From: Synechococcus elongatus PCC 11801
Lineage (GTDB): Bacteria > Cyanobacteriota > Cyanobacteriia > Synechococcales > Synechococcaceae
Assembly (NCBI RefSeq): GCF_003846445.2
Contig: NZ_CP030139.2
Location: 930,001-994,000 of the forward strand
Direction: 5' to 3'
Length of the DNA: 64,000 nt
Positions 36,309 through 44,387 of this stretch are shown here, one piece after another (the first letter of the stretch is position 1; every line of letters begins with the position of its first letter). The notes under the pieces are model-generated. The model worked only from the letters and a program-made list of their open reading frames with translations, had not been told where the DNA came from and made no database searches. Position numbers and translations under genes: made by a program.

Positions 36309-37178
36309 ATGCGCTGTGGATTGATTGGAACGGGCTTACTAGGCGGCGCGATCGCAGAACGGTTGCTAGCGGTTGGACAACCCCTCACCGTTTGGAACCG
36401 GACGGTTGAACGCAGTCAGACTTTGGCAAACTTAGGAGCTGTGATCGCACCCACACCTGCAGCGCTGTTGGCAGAGTGCGAAGTCTGTCTGCTTTTGTTG
36501 AGTGATGCTGAAGCGATCGCTGCAACGCTGCTGACAGAGGCATCGCGATCGCAATTGGTAGGCAAGACGATTATTCAGATGGGTACGATTGCGCCGACTG
36601 AGAGCCGGGCGATCGCCGATCAAATCGCCGCAGCTGGAGGAAGTTATCTCGAAGCGCCAGTCCTTGGAAGTTTGCCGGAGGCGCGCAACGGCACCTTGAT
36701 TGTCATGGTGGGATCTGAGCCTGCTGCTTTTGAACAGTGGCGATCGCTGTTGGGTCAGCTCAGTCCTGAACCTCAATGGATTGGGCCTGTGGGGGCATCA
36801 GCCACCCTAAAGCTCGCACTTAATCAATTGATCGGCTCGCTGACGAGTGCTTTCGGGGCCAGTTTGGCGCTCATTCAGCGCAGTGGTCTGGCTGTAGAAC
36901 CCTTCATGGCAATCCTGCGCCAGAGTGCGTTGTACGCTCCAACGTTTGACAAAAAGCTGGCGCGACTGCTTAGCCACCAATACGACAATCCCAACTTCCC
37001 AACAACTCACTTAGCCAAAGATTTACGGCTATTCCAACAAACCGCTGCTGAATTAGGCATAGCCACTGACGCCGTAGAAGGGGTTGAGTCGATCGTACAA
37101 AAGGCGATCACGCAGGGCTGGGGTGATCAGGATTATTCAGCACTCTATGAAGCGATTGATTCTGATCAAAAGGATTGA
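36309..37178 (+). CDS. beta-hydroxyacid dehydrogenase family oxidoreductase
   Basis: A 289-residue NAD(P)-dependent enzyme of the 3-hydroxyisobutyrate/glyoxylate-succinic semialdehyde reductase family. The dinucleotide loop is CGLIGTGLLGGAIAERLL at the N-terminus, the substrate loop is EAPVLGSLPEARNGTLIVMV and the catalytic lysine helix is ATLKLALNQLIGS. The C-terminal AKDLRLFQQTAAELG is also conserved. Likely activity is reduction of glyoxylate or succinic semialdehyde, but the substrate is not determined. ATG at 36309 is chosen. Confidence 0.87.
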   Translation: MRCGLIGTGLLGGAIAERLLAVGQPLTVWNRTVERSQTLANLGAVIAPTPAALLAECEVCLLLLSDAEAIAATLLTEASRSQLVGKTIIQMGTIAPTESRAIADQIAAAGGSYLEAPVLGSLPEARNGTLIVMVGSEPAAFEQWRSLLGQLSPEPQWIGPVGASATLKLALNQLIGSLTSAFGASLALIQRSGLAVEPFMAILRQSALYAPTFDKKLARLLSHQYDNPNFPTTHLAKDLRLFQQTAAELGIATDAVEGVESIVQKAITQGWGDQDYSALYEAIDSDQKD

Positions 37179-37197
37179 GGAATGAGTGATCACTCAA

Positions 37198-37689
37198 TTA
37201 TCGCGGTCGTCGTTGCCGAAACCAGTCTCGAAGAAGATGTCCGCAAGGCTCTGCCAAAATGCCAGAAAGTACCGATAAATGGTGATGGGATGCTGGACTA
37301 TCAGGCAAATTCAGTAGTGACCGAATTGCACCTGCTTTAGGGTCATCCGCAGCATAAATCAGCTGACCAAGACGCGCTTGCATTATCGCGCCTGCACACA
37401 TCGGACAAGGCTCTAAGGTGACATAGAGCTGACAGTCATTAAGGCGCCAGTCTCCTAGCTGTGCAGCAGCAGCACGAATGGCTATGATTTCCGCATGGCC
37501 ACAGGGATCGCGATCGCGCTCTCGGCGATTCTGACCCGTTGCCAACAGTTCTCCATCTCGGATAATGACTGCCCCAATAGGGATCTCACCTGCTTGGCCG
37601 GCACTGGCAGCTTGTTCATAGGCAATCGTCATCCAACGATGATGATGCTCATAATCAGGGCTAGTCGCAGATGAGGGCAAAGCAATCAT
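37198..37689 (-). CDS. tadA: tRNA-specific adenosine deaminase TadA
   Basis: TadA converts A34 to inosine in tRNA-Arg(ACG). The zinc motif is complete: CGHAEIIAI, then TLEPCPMCAGAI. The 163-residue length is typical, with GEIPIGAVIIRDGELLATG before the active site. It converges with the dehydrogenase gene (18 bases between) and diverges from the bL12-like gene. Confidence 0.94.
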   Translation of the reverse strand: MIALPSSATSPDYEHHHRWMTIAYEQAASAGQAGEIPIGAVIIRDGELLATGQNRRERDRDPCGHAEIIAIRAAAAQLGDWRLNDCQLYVTLEPCPMCAGAIMQARLGQLIYAADDPKAGAIRSLLNLPDSPASHHHLSVLSGILAEPCGHLLRDWFRQRRPR

Positions 37690-37794
37690 GATTGCTAGCT
37701 ACTCGTATTGAAGAAACTTTATTGGACTGTCAGATCGCAACTTTAACGTATGGCTAGGGAAGATTGAAGGTATTCGTGAGCTAAGGCCGAAATA

Positions 37795-38244
37795 ATGACT
37801 GGATTTTTATTGGTTATAGCCCTCATCGCTATTATCATTGTCATTACAATATTCTTTAGTCGCGATCGCAATTCCGAGCGGGCAAGCAATGCCTGGGTAG
37901 CAACTTCAACATCTCTATCCGATTGGGCAACTGAGCAGGTTCGTGATTTAGTTCTCAAGAATCGAAAAATTGAAGCAATCAAACTAGTTCGCAATGAAAC
38001 AGGGATGGGGCTTCAAGAGTCACGGGAACTCGTTGAAAAAATTGTCCTTGGAAGTCCTGCACAAGACAAAAATTTAACTAGTCATGAGGAAAGCTCTGAC
38101 TGGGCAGAAAAACTCCACGAGTTAATTGATCAGAAGAAACTGCTTGAAGCGATTAAACTAGTCCGCCAAGAGTTGAACTTAAGCTTAAAGGATGCAAAAG
38201 AATACGTTGAGGAGATACAGCAGCAGCAGAATCAGACTAGTTAA
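37795..38244 (+). CDS. membrane-anchored protein with two bL12-C-like repeats
   Basis: A 149-residue protein. Residues 3-22 are one strong transmembrane helix. Two copies of a motif resembling the C-terminal domain of ribosomal protein bL12 follow: NRKIEAIKLVRNETGMGLQE at ~61-80 and KKLLEAIKLVRQELNLSLKD at ~119-138, each continuing into an S/A-(R/K)-E-(L/Y)-V-E-(K/E)-I helix. In bL12 this domain recruits translation factors. A membrane-tethered tandem version could bind a protein partner at the membrane; this is inference. The first 30 bases are AT-rich. It is convergent with cbiA, with adjacent stops. Confidence 0.75.
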   Translation: MTGFLLVIALIAIIIVITIFFSRDRNSERASNAWVATSTSLSDWATEQVRDLVLKNRKIEAIKLVRNETGMGLQESRELVEKIVLGSPAQDKNLTSHEESSDWAEKLHELIDQKKLLEAIKLVRQELNLSLKDAKEYVEEIQQQQNQTS

Positions 38245-39609
38245 TTAACGACTAGGTAAAACGATTGTTTGGCATGCTTTCAAAAAATTCTGAACGAGCC
38301 AAGGCTTTGCCCCAAAGTGGAGATGCAGATAAGAAGCATGAAGATTGGCATAACTCCAACCCTCTCCATAGTTGAGGGAGCCATCGAAGTTCTTCAGCTG
38401 GAAAAGAGGTTGGACAACCGGCTCTAGCAAGCTCGAACGATGAAATTCATGTCCCCAGACTACTTGCCCTTGCTTCAGAAGTGGACTGTTCTTTTGTGCA
38501 GTTGCTTCACGATAGCCAAGGGTTAGACGAGAGCCCATTTGAGCCGTTGCTGCGATCGCACCAACCATTGGGTAATGCTGTTTTTCAAAGTCAATTACCT
38601 GTTGGCAGAGATACATCAAACCACCACACTCTGCGTAGCAAGGCATACCTTGGGAAACTGCCTGTTGAACGGCTTGACGCGCAGATAGATTATTGCTGAG
38701 TTCAGAAGCGAATACCTCCGGAAAGCCACCTCCAAAGTACAGACCTTGAGCTTCAGTAGGGAAACAAGAATCCTGAAGCGGGCTCCACTCAATTAGTTCA
38801 GCACCTGCATCTCGTAGGATATCTAAATTATCTGCATAGTAGAAATTAAAGGCGCGATCACGGGCAATCGCAATCACGGGCTTAACAGATCTGGATTGGG
38901 TTGTAGAACTATCCGTTTGGGTCAAGAAATCAGTTGTCGCAAGAAGAGGTTCCAAACGCTCCCAGTCAAAACACTGTTGCCCCAAAACAGCAAGGCGATC
39001 GATGATGGCTTGTAGTTGAGGTAGCTCTGCTGTTGGAATCAGCCCTAGATGGCGATCGGGGATTTGGATTTCATCCTGGCGACGCAAGACACCCAAAATT
39101 GGAATCGATAGGGGTTCAAGTGCATCTGTTAGCAGTTCTAAATGGCGATCGCTTCCGACTCGATTAAGGATAATCCCAGCAATGTTTAGACGGGGATCAA
39201 AGTTCCGGTAACCGTAGGCGATCGCAGCAATTGATCGCGCTGTACTACTACAGTTCAGAACCAGAAGGATCGGGAGATTGAGAAGACGGGCAATGTGAGC
39301 AGTACTCGCAGTATCTATTTTGCCAGTTAAGCCATCAAACAACCCCATAACCCCTTCAATGAGGGCATAATCTGCTGTCTGGCTATGCTTTTGGAAACAG
39401 CGCTGAACATAGTCTTCTGAAGTCAGAACTGGATCTAAATTCCGACAATCACGACCTGTCACAAACTGATGAAACATCGGGTCAATATAGTCGGGTCCGA
39501 CCTTGAAAGACTGAACCGTAGCTTGACGTGCTTTAAGAGCAGACAGCAGCGCTAGCGTAATCGTTGTCTTACCAACGCCGCTGCGTTCACCAGCAATAAT
39601 CAGGGCCAT
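38245..39609 (-). CDS. cbiA: cobyrinic acid a,c-diamide synthase
   Basis: A 454-residue glutamine amidotransferase that amidates the a and c side chains of the corrin ring. The P-loop-like ATP site is IIAGERSGVGKTTITLAL at the N-terminus, and the GATase1 nucleophile Cys is in CYAECGGLMYLC (~330). VGPDYIDPMFHQFVTGR is a CbiA/CobB signature. It is last in the riboswitch-led cob operon, three bases after the cbiG/cobJ stop. Confidence 0.95.
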   Translation of the reverse strand: MALIIAGERSGVGKTTITLALLSALKARQATVQSFKVGPDYIDPMFHQFVTGRDCRNLDPVLTSEDYVQRCFQKHSQTADYALIEGVMGLFDGLTGKIDTASTAHIARLLNLPILLVLNCSSTARSIAAIAYGYRNFDPRLNIAGIILNRVGSDRHLELLTDALEPLSIPILGVLRRQDEIQIPDRHLGLIPTAELPQLQAIIDRLAVLGQQCFDWERLEPLLATTDFLTQTDSSTTQSRSVKPVIAIARDRAFNFYYADNLDILRDAGAELIEWSPLQDSCFPTEAQGLYFGGGFPEVFASELSNNLSARQAVQQAVSQGMPCYAECGGLMYLCQQVIDFEKQHYPMVGAIAATAQMGSRLTLGYREATAQKNSPLLKQGQVVWGHEFHRSSLLEPVVQPLFQLKNFDGSLNYGEGWSYANLHASYLHLHFGAKPWLVQNFLKACQTIVLPSR

Positions 39610-39612
39610 TCT

Positions 39613-41310
39613 TTAATAGTAGCGGGGAGTATAAATCCAGGAACGACTAGCCGCCTCAAACTGACGGGTTCTACTAGAACCGATTAAAACAACCGTATTC
39701 ATATCTACTAGATCAGCAACTAGATCAGCCAAAGCAATCACTTGCATAGATTGCTGCGGTCGCCCCAAGTTACGAGCCAGCAAAACTGGAGTTTGTGGCG
39801 ATCGCCAAGCCAACAGTAAATCTCGGGCTTTCTCGAGCTGCCAGCGTCGACTTTTGGAAACTGGATTATAGAAAGCGATCGCAAAATCAGCTTGGGCTGC
39901 TGCTGTAATACGTTCGGCAATAATCTCCCAAGGTTTGAGAATATCTGAGAGCGAAATCGTACAAAAGTCATGACCGAGCGGGGCACCAACCTGCGCTGCC
40001 GCTGCTTGCATTGCAGAAATTCCAGGGCAGATACGAATATCAAGGGTCTGCCAGTCTGGATTTTCTGCCTTCTCTAAGACTTCAAAGACAGCTGCAGCCA
40101 TTGCATAAATGCCAGGATCACCTGAAGAGATGACCGCAACTTTTCGGCCCGTAGCCGCTAAATCTAGAGCATGACGAGCGCGATCGAGCTCCACCCGATT
40201 ATCAGAGTCGTGACGTTGGGTCCGAGGCGATCGCCACGGCTCTGCCAAATTGAGATAGGTTTTATAACCAATCCAATCAGTCGCTTGCTGAAGGGCTTGC
40301 CGCGCTTGCGGTGTTAACCATTCTGCAGCACCTGGTCCCAGACCAACAATACTCAATTGTCCAGCAGCCTGACCAATCGCATCTGAATCCAAGGGTTGTT
40401 CTGCGATCGCGATAGTGATGACAGAATCCACAGCAATAATCTGTTCAGCATGAGTTAACTGTTTAGCTAGGTCACTAACAGACTGTGTTGAGGAGTTCCG
40501 CACGAGACGAATTGGCACAGAAAATTGTGTGGCGATCGTCTGAATATCTACAGACTGAGTTTGATTGACTAACAGGCCAATTAGAGCAATAGAAGCTGGG
40601 GCAATTTGATGAGCAGTGAGTTGTGTTTGAATAATGTAAGCAATATCTGAGTCGCCAGAGAAGTTTTTTAGAGCGATAAAAATTGCAACAGTTTTACTGT
40701 AATAGGTGAGTTGATAAGGATCAGGCTGTTGGAGTTGATGAGTGACTTTAATACAATGTCTCGCCTGAGCATCCAAAGAAAGTTTTGCTGTCTCTAGCCA
40801 AGTAGCAGTCCCTTCTAGTTTGACTGACTGACCACTAAGCAGATCGGCAATAAAGGTTTTAGCTGTCTCTGGAAAAGCTAACTGATAGCCATTGGGAGGG
40901 GACAAGAGCGTTGTTTGAAAACGGATCGACCCTGTCGTTGTGATTGCTGCATGGGACTTAAAAACTTGGGCAAGTTGTTGAGCCAACTGATTAGCGCCTT
41001 GTAGGCTACCCAGCAAGGGAACAACTGAACTTCCATCCTCTGCGATCGCTAGAACTGCAGGCTCCTGCCATTTATTGTTTAAGACTGCCGCCAGCGATCG
41101 AATGAGGATACCGGCAGAACAGATCCCAATAATGGTTTGACCTTGCTGAAAAAGTGTCCGAACGGTCTCTCCAAAATCACGATAGGTCTGATCAGCAGAC
41201 TGCGTCCGCTGCTGTAGTCCATAAATGATTGAGTCTGGTAAAGCTGACTGAATTCTGGCTGCAGTGATGTAACTCGTCTCACCCAGAATTACAATAGCGA
41301 TCGCAGTCAT
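39613..41310 (-). CDS. cobJ: CbiG-CobJ (CbiH) fusion, corrin ring enzymes
   Basis: A 565-residue fusion. Residues 1-~315 are CbiG: GICSAGILIRSLAAVL, and VVPLLGSLQGANQLAQQ. CbiG opens the delta-lactone of cobalt-precorrin-5A in the anaerobic route. Residues ~318-565 are the SAM-dependent C17 methyltransferase CobJ/CbiH: LSIVGLGPGAAEWLTPQARQ, VAVISSGDPGIYAMAAAVFE and AFYNPVSKSRRWQLE. Such fusions are known in cyanobacteria. Both activities look intact. The stop overlaps nothing, and its ATG overlaps the cobI stop by 4 bases. Confidence 0.92.
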   Translation of the reverse strand: MTAIAIVILGETSYITAARIQSALPDSIIYGLQQRTQSADQTYRDFGETVRTLFQQGQTIIGICSAGILIRSLAAVLNNKWQEPAVLAIAEDGSSVVPLLGSLQGANQLAQQLAQVFKSHAAITTTGSIRFQTTLLSPPNGYQLAFPETAKTFIADLLSGQSVKLEGTATWLETAKLSLDAQARHCIKVTHQLQQPDPYQLTYYSKTVAIFIALKNFSGDSDIAYIIQTQLTAHQIAPASIALIGLLVNQTQSVDIQTIATQFSVPIRLVRNSSTQSVSDLAKQLTHAEQIIAVDSVITIAIAEQPLDSDAIGQAAGQLSIVGLGPGAAEWLTPQARQALQQATDWIGYKTYLNLAEPWRSPRTQRHDSDNRVELDRARHALDLAATGRKVAVISSGDPGIYAMAAAVFEVLEKAENPDWQTLDIRICPGISAMQAAAAQVGAPLGHDFCTISLSDILKPWEIIAERITAAAQADFAIAFYNPVSKSRRWQLEKARDLLLAWRSPQTPVLLARNLGRPQQSMQVIALADLVADLVDMNTVVLIGSSRTRQFEAASRSWIYTPRYY

Positions 41311-42011
41311 CGTGGCTGAGTTTGGCTAGGAATCAGGATCAGTGCCCAGTAGGGAACAGCTTGCGGTTCAACCGTTTTGATATCGAATATCTGCTGATTC
41401 GCTTGTGTTGCTCGCTCAATATAGAGGGCTCGATCTAAAAGGTTTAAGTCAGTCAAAACTGATTTGACTTTTGCGAAATGGCGACCCAGTTTGATGATGA
41501 TGGCAGAGTCAACTTTGCTTAAGCGATCGCGTAAGGTCTCGGCATCCAGGGTAGCGGGCATGATGCTCAGGACATCATTTCGATAGGTAATGGGTGCACC
41601 TAGCATTGCTGCACTAGCAAAGGTTGAGGAAATCCCCGGAACGACCTCAGTGTGAAACTGATTCGCTAGACGATTGAAGAGGTACATGAAGGTTCCGTAG
41701 AGCATCGGATCTCCTTCACAGAGAACAGCGACATCCTGCCCGGCTGTTAAATGCTGGGCAATTTGCAAAGCGGCTTGATCATAGTAAGGCTGAGATGAGC
41801 GCTCCACACTAAAGGGCAGCGGCATCGGAATCTCAATTTGATGCGGTTGAATATAGTCAGCAACAATCGATCGCGCCAAAGCCTTACCATTTTCCAATGT
41901 TGGATAGGCAATCACAGGAACTTGCTGCAGAATGCGATAGGCCTTGAGCGTCAATAGCTCTGGATCACCGGGCCCAATACCCAGCCCATAGAGACGACCG
42001 ACTGAACTCAT
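41307..42011 (-). CDS. cobI: precorrin-2 C20-methyltransferase
   Basis: A 234-residue tetrapyrrole methylase. RLYGLGIGPGDPELLTLKA begins the chain, VLCEGDPMLYGTFMYL carries the SAM-site glycines, and VVPGISSTFASAAML is the third conserved block. It adds a methyl at C20. The start overlaps the end of cobH and the stop overlaps cobJ (ATGA in both cases), so the operon is translationally coupled. Confidence 0.95.
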   Translation of the reverse strand: MSSVGRLYGLGIGPGDPELLTLKAYRILQQVPVIAYPTLENGKALARSIVADYIQPHQIEIPMPLPFSVERSSQPYYDQAALQIAQHLTAGQDVAVLCEGDPMLYGTFMYLFNRLANQFHTEVVPGISSTFASAAMLGAPITYRNDVLSIMPATLDAETLRDRLSKVDSAIIIKLGRHFAKVKSVLTDLNLLDRALYIERATQANQQIFDIKTVEPQAVPYWALILIPSQTQPR

Positions 42012-42637
42012 AATTCACTCTCCTGAGCGATCGCATTGACTGCAGCTGCCGCGATCGCGCTTCCACCGCGCCGACCATGCAATGTCATAAAAGGAATACC
42101 ATGTGGGTATTCAGCAAGGGCTTGCTTGGATTCGATTGCACCAACAAAACCAACTGGAAAGCCAAGAATCAATGCAGGTCGTTCCGAGCTCTCATCCAGC
42201 ATTTCCAGCAACCGAAAGAGTGCTGTCGGCGCATTGCCAATCACAACCACTGACCCATTAAGCTGCGATCGCCACAGATCTAATGCAGCAGCTGACCGAG
42301 TGTTATCAATCCGCTCAGCAATTGCTGGCACTTCAGGCTCATTTAATGTGCAAATCACCGCATTTTGCGCAGGCAAACGCTTACGTGTAATACCATTTGC
42401 AACCATTTGAGAGTCACAGAGAATAGTTGCGCCGCTCTGCAAGGCCTGACGTCCTGACCTGAGTGCTGTCTCTGAAGCCTGAAAATCTTGAACAATATCA
42501 GTCATGCCACAGGCATGAATCAGCCGGACAACGACTGTTGCTAAATCTTCCGGCAGGTGACTAAGACTTGCTTCTTCTCGAATAATGCGAAAAGACTTTC
42601 GATAAATGTCAGTGCCATTTCGAATATAGTCGAACAT
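42008..42637 (-). CDS. cobH: precorrin-8X methylmutase
   Basis: CobH/CbiC moves a methyl from C11 to C12 to make hydrogenobyrinate. The 209-residue protein carries the catalytic His in VVRLIHACGMTDIV, plus ILCDSQMVANGITRKRLP and FPVGFVGAIESKQAL. ATG at 42637 is chosen because a longer frame would overlap cobG and adds unrelated residues. The spacing to the cobG stop is 19 bases. Confidence 0.94.
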   Translation of the reverse strand: MFDYIRNGTDIYRKSFRIIREEASLSHLPEDLATVVVRLIHACGMTDIVQDFQASETALRSGRQALQSGATILCDSQMVANGITRKRLPAQNAVICTLNEPEVPAIAERIDNTRSAAALDLWRSQLNGSVVVIGNAPTALFRLLEMLDESSERPALILGFPVGFVGAIESKQALAEYPHGIPFMTLHGRRGGSAIAAAAVNAIAQESEL

Positions 42638-42656
42638 GTTCTGAGTCTTAAAACTC

Positions 42657-44126
42657 CTAAACCAAGGCAGGACAGTGCAGATCAAAAGGCAGGGAGGATT
42701 GCGATCGCAGTAAAAATTGAATCAAAGACTCTGAAGTAGAGTTCCTTTGCAATTGGTAGCGTTGCAGCACCTCTGTTATGAATGAAATAACCTGTTGAAA
42801 ATCCAGGATAGGACCAAGGATTCGATCAAAACGATGATTATCGCCGAAGAAAATATTATATCGCTCACTGGTCGTCTGTTCACCAGAAGAATCGGCTGCA
42901 AGAATCGTAATCTGGGCTGGGCTTGACTGAGCACAAAACTTAGAACAAGCGCTGATGTGGATATTAACTGCTTCAGTGAGGTTCACCGTCTGATCAATCG
43001 ATTGCAACAGTTTTTTGGCAAGTGCGTGGGTCGGTGCCGCCGCTGATTTACAAACAGGTTGACCTGCACAAGCAACGATGACAGGTTGACTTGGAATTGT
43101 TTTGAAACCGATTGATTGGAATTGCGCTTCAGCCTCTAAAGCTTGATGAGCAGTTAAGTGAGGAATAATCAGACCTTGCCAGGGTGTCAAACGCAACTCT
43201 TGACAGCCCCAATCTGTCAAAACCGAAATTAATGTCTTGAGTTGAGCATGGGTTATCTGGCCTAGAAAGGGAGAAGCACCGAGATAGAAAAGATCAGACT
43301 CTTTCTGAGGTTGAATACCAAATTGTCGATAGGGCTGACTGGCTGGCAGAAGTTTCTCAGTCAGATGCAGAGATTGCTGAGACTGCTCTTGAACAGACTG
43401 CAACAATCGCTCGACACCCCAATCTTCAAGCAGCGATCGCAGGCGTACTTTTGCAGATGAGTCAGTCGATACAATCTGTTGAGTGTAATGGTGATAGATC
43501 TCAGTTAAAGCTGAAATAGTTGGGAATAATGCTTCAGGAGAAATTGCATACTGCGTATTAATCAGTTTCTTTTCACCAGCAACTTGCAACAAAAAACGAG
43601 TTTGCTGATCGTCTAGTTGAACAGCAGTCAACTGAATGTCATTCAGCCGGTGCTCCCATGACACGGGCGATCGCGAACCAATGCCAACACAACCACCACC
43701 ATCTAGACCAAAACTAAATTTGGCAGAGAGCCTCTGATATTCGGGATGCTGTTGCAAAAACTGATCGATTTGCTGAATGTAAGGCCGCGTATCTAGAATC
43801 TCTTCTGGATCAATCCCTGCGGTTGGGCTACCCATTAAATTGCGCAGATGATCAGTGTGAGGATTTACTGCTGCTAAGCCAACAGCTTGCAGTCGACTAA
43901 ACTCGGCGTCATCTAGAGCGCGCTGGATACCACGAATTTGGAGATTGGCCCGATTTGTGATTTGCAGCCGATCGCAATTCAGATCAACTAATAAATCCGC
44001 AATAACTTTCAGTTGAGACAGGTGCAGAATCCCAGCGGGAATGCGAATTCTGAGAAGAAACCCATCTTGAGCCCGGGTGCCATAGAACAGCCCCGGACAA
44101 GCATTCGCCTGTGTCAACCAACTCAT
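42657..44126 (-). CDS. cobG: precorrin-3B synthase CobG
   Basis: A 489-residue siroheme/4Fe-4S protein of the nitrite/sulfite reductase family. The N-terminal half has DRLQITNRANLQIRGI, and the cluster cysteines are VACAGQPVCKSA and ISACSKFCA. CobG is the O2-dependent monooxygenase that prepares ring contraction in the aerobic route. It is first in the operon. The ribosome-binding site AGAAGG lies in the 3' arm of a hairpin directly after the cobalamin riboswitch, which explains likely translational control. Confidence 0.9.
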   Translation of the reverse strand: MSWLTQANACPGLFYGTRAQDGFLLRIRIPAGILHLSQLKVIADLLVDLNCDRLQITNRANLQIRGIQRALDDAEFSRLQAVGLAAVNPHTDHLRNLMGSPTAGIDPEEILDTRPYIQQIDQFLQQHPEYQRLSAKFSFGLDGGGCVGIGSRSPVSWEHRLNDIQLTAVQLDDQQTRFLLQVAGEKKLINTQYAISPEALFPTISALTEIYHHYTQQIVSTDSSAKVRLRSLLEDWGVERLLQSVQEQSQQSLHLTEKLLPASQPYRQFGIQPQKESDLFYLGASPFLGQITHAQLKTLISVLTDWGCQELRLTPWQGLIIPHLTAHQALEAEAQFQSIGFKTIPSQPVIVACAGQPVCKSAAAPTHALAKKLLQSIDQTVNLTEAVNIHISACSKFCAQSSPAQITILAADSSGEQTTSERYNIFFGDNHRFDRILGPILDFQQVISFITEVLQRYQLQRNSTSESLIQFLLRSQSSLPFDLHCPALV

Positions 44127-44134
44127 TCTGATCG

Positions 44135-44157
44135 CCTTCTCTGTGCTGCGCAGAGAA
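44135..44157 (-). promoter_or_regulatory. hairpin sequestering cobG ribosome-binding site
   Basis: TTCTCTG (minus-strand 5' arm, 44157-44151) pairs with CAGAGAA (44143-44137) around a 7-base loop. The Shine-Dalgarno AGAAGG (44140-44135) is half buried in this stem, and ATG follows 8 bases on. It is a plausible translational expression platform for the riboswitch. Confidence 0.6.
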
Positions 44158-44179
44158 CCTCAGCAAATGAATGTCTTCA

Positions 44180-44375
44180 AGACACTCCTCAAGGCTGGCA
44201 TTCTGACTCCAGAAGCTTCTAGAGATCTCAGAAAAGAGAAATCACCATTATTGGCGATCGCGATATCTAGAAGTTGATTACAGTTGCGGCACAGTACCGG
44301 AATCGCACCGGACTTTCCCAATCCTTAAGCTTCAGCAGCATAGCATGGGGCTGGATCTAGCCTACTCGAGCATTA
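44180..44375 (-). promoter_or_regulatory. cobalamin riboswitch
   Basis: On the minus strand the conserved core is read in order: GGGAAAGTCCGGTGCGATTC near 44318-44299, then GTGCCGCAACTGTAA (~44290-44276), and the B12-box-like GAGTCAGAATGCCAGCC (~44209-44193). The spacing and order fit the adenosyl/methylcobalamin aptamer. It lies between cobG (minus) and cobL (plus) and regulates the cobG operon; binding of cobalamin should lower expression. Exact ends are approximate. Confidence 0.88.
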
Positions 44376-44387
44376 CTTTTTACGAAG

